Assembly (NCBI RefSeq): GCF_013030945.1
Contig: NZ_JABBXF010000025.1
Span: 1-64,000, forward strand
Direction: 5' to 3'
DNA length: 64,000 bases
Source of the DNA: Streptomyces morookaense
Lineage (GTDB): Bacteria; Actinomycetota; Actinomycetes; Streptomycetales; Streptomycetaceae
Both the position numbers and the translations under genes were made by a program. Below are positions 62,903 to 64,000 of the stretch, one piece after another. The number at the start of each line of letters is the position of its first letter. Position 1 is the first letter of the stretch. The notes beneath the pieces were generated by a model. It worked only from the letters and a program-made list of their open reading frames with translations, had not been told where the DNA came from and did not search any database.

Positions 62903-62921
62903 GTGCATCGTACTGATGCAC
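62903..62921. promoter_or_regulatory. Operator-like inverted repeat between glnA2 and the beta-lactamase gene
   Basis: GTGCATC-GTACT-GATGCAC, a perfect 7-5-7 inverted repeat in the middle of the 254-base divergent intergenic region. It could control either gene. Confidence 0.5.
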
Positions 62922-63020
62922 GGGCGGAACGGCGCTGCCGATCACCCCAGGGAACCGAACACCTTTTCGTCGATGTCCTGATCATTGGCCCCTGATCGCC
63001 CGACAGAGGAGGATTCGCCC

Positions 63021-63968
63021 TTGAATCCGCACGCAACGCGAGAGATGCAAGAGACGCGGGAGAACAGCCCGAACCGTCGCAGGGTTCTGGCCCTCGGTGC
63101 CGGAACCGCCCTGGCCGCCGTGGCATTCGCCGGTGGCACCGCCTACGCCGCCCCCTCGCGGCGGCGCGGGATCTCCCGGCAGCTGGCCGCGCTGGAGCGC
63201 GAGCACTCCGCCCGGCTCGGCGTGTACGCGCGCAACATGGCCACCGGCGCGACCGTGCGGCACCGCGCGGACGAGCGGTTCCCGATGTGCTCGACCTTCA
63301 AGACGGTGGCCGTCGCCGCGGTCCTGAGGGACCTCGACCGGGACGGCACGTTCCTGGACAAGCGCATCCGCTACACCGCGCAGGACACCGCGAAGGCGAA
63401 GTGGGCCCCGGTCACGGGCACGGCGGAGAACCTCGCCCACGGCATGACCGTCGAGGCGCTCTGCGACGCCGCCATCCGCCACAGCGACAACGCCGCGGCG
63501 AACCTCCTGCTCCGCGAACTCGGCGGCCCGGCCGCGGTCACCCGCTTCTGCCGGACTCTCGGGGACCGGGTCACCCGGCTCGACCGGTGGGAGCCCGAGC
63601 TCAACTCCGCGGAGCCGAAGCGCCGTACGGACACCACCAGCCCGTACGCGATCGGCCGGACGTACGCGGACCTCGTCCTCGGCGGCGCGCTCGGCGCGCA
63701 GGACCGGGAGCGCCTCACCCACTGGCTGCTGGGCAACACCACCAGCGACGAGCAGTTCCGCCGCGGTCTCCCCAAGGACTGGAAGGTCGCGGACAAGACC
63801 GGCGCCGGCGACTACGGCACCGGCAACGACGTGGGCATCGCCTGGACCCCGGACGGCACCCCGGTCGTCCTGGCCGTGCTGACGACCCACCCGGCCGACC
63901 CGAAGGCGCAGACCGACCGGCCGCTGATCGCCAGGACGGCGACGCTGCTGGCGGAAGAACTCGGCTGA
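63021..63968 (+). CDS. Secreted class A beta-lactamase
   Basis: Hydrolyses beta-lactams outside the cell. It is a 315-residue precursor with a twin-arginine-type signal (NRRRVLALGAGTALAAV). The active site is complete: S91-T-F-K94, S155-D-N157, E191-P-E-L-N195 (Ambler 166-170) and K259-T-G261. The start is TTG 63021 with a strong GAGGAGG upstream; codons further upstream lack a site. Gene symbols for Streptomyces class A enzymes vary, so none is given. A hairpin follows. Confidence 0.92.
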   Translation: MNPHATREMQETRENSPNRRRVLALGAGTALAAVAFAGGTAYAAPSRRRGISRQLAALEREHSARLGVYARNMATGATVRHRADERFPMCSTFKTVAVAAVLRDLDRDGTFLDKRIRYTAQDTAKAKWAPVTGTAENLAHGMTVEALCDAAIRHSDNAAANLLLRELGGPAAVTRFCRTLGDRVTRLDRWEPELNSAEPKRRTDTTSPYAIGRTYADLVLGGALGAQDRERLTHWLLGNTTSDEQFRRGLPKDWKVADKTGAGDYGTGNDVGIAWTPDGTPVVLAVLTTHPADPKAQTDRPLIARTATLLAEELG

Positions 63969-63975
63969 CGGCAAC

Positions 63976-64000
63976 TCCCGCGCCCCGCAAGGGGCGCGGG
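63976..64000 (+). terminator. Terminator after beta-lactamase, reaching the window edge
   Basis: CCCGCGCCCC-GCAA-GGGGCGCGGG hairpin, 8 bases after the stop. The window ends here, so the following sequence is not visible. Confidence 0.7.

Overview
The window is high-GC actinobacterial chromosome, almost certainly Streptomyces. Nearly every gene has strongly GC-biased third codon positions, there are GTG and TTG starts, and the order sucB, lipB-lipA, glnA, malEFG-aglA-malR, glnE, glnA2 matches the Streptomyces core chromosome as I remember it. A mobaraensis-type transglutaminase gene points towards the former Streptoverticillium group; that placement is an inference from one gene.

Layout. 1-14055 is mostly conserved core: the end of the 2-oxo acid dehydrogenase E2 gene, GntR and WYL regulators, an SDR, a TIGR01777 epimerase, an FAD oxidoreductase, an NsdA-like regulator, lipB and lipA, two small conserved genes, an RDD protein, and glnA behind a recognisable double GlnR box. 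14056-16915 holds two secreted-protein genes (one the transglutaminase) and a scar joining two truncated genes. 17020-19309 is an SPFH/GYF protein plus a zinc-ribbon membrane protein. 19486-22958 is a three-gene cluster of Family 2B encapsulin shell, 2-methylisoborneol synthase and GPP C-methyltransferase, that is, a volatile-terpene compartment. 22959-29956 is an accessory stretch with an amidase, two unknown genes, GntR and PadR regulators with visible palindromic operators, a methyltransferase, an isochorismatase-like hydrolase, a class 3 lipase and a DUF4097 lipoprotein.

29960-43617 holds GNAT, acyltransferase, GH15, an orphan histidine kinase with a coupled lipoprotein, a secreted sphingomyelinase-like phosphodiesterase, a possible cysteine-containing leader ORF before a receiver-less winged-helix regulator, a tyrosine phosphatase and a large membrane-anchored protein. 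43728-53931 is the maltodextrin locus: secreted amylase and pullulanase on the minus strand, divergent from malE-malF-malG-aglA-malR, with an inverted repeat resembling a MalR operator between them. Amylase and pullulanase would cut starch outside the cell, MalEFG import maltodextrin, and AglA hydrolyse it inside.

53968-63968 has a PAP2 phosphatase, glnE, a BKACE-family gene, a large secreted protein, a lipoprotein, glnA2 and a TTG-initiated class A beta-lactamase. The secreted protein (58876-60633) is the most exciting item. It has a signal peptide, an N-terminal possibly ADP-ribosyltransferase-like domain, a Cys-bracketed RAKR/S loop like the furin-cleaved loop of diphtheria toxin, a middle region resembling the diphtheria toxin translocation domain, and an unrelated helical C-terminus. 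It reads as a chimeric AB-type toxin candidate. GlnA carries the adenylylation tyrosine (Y397) that GlnE targets, whereas GlnA2 has Trp near the equivalent place. Many genes end in strong hairpins. No tRNA, rRNA, CRISPR array or intact insertion sequence was seen.
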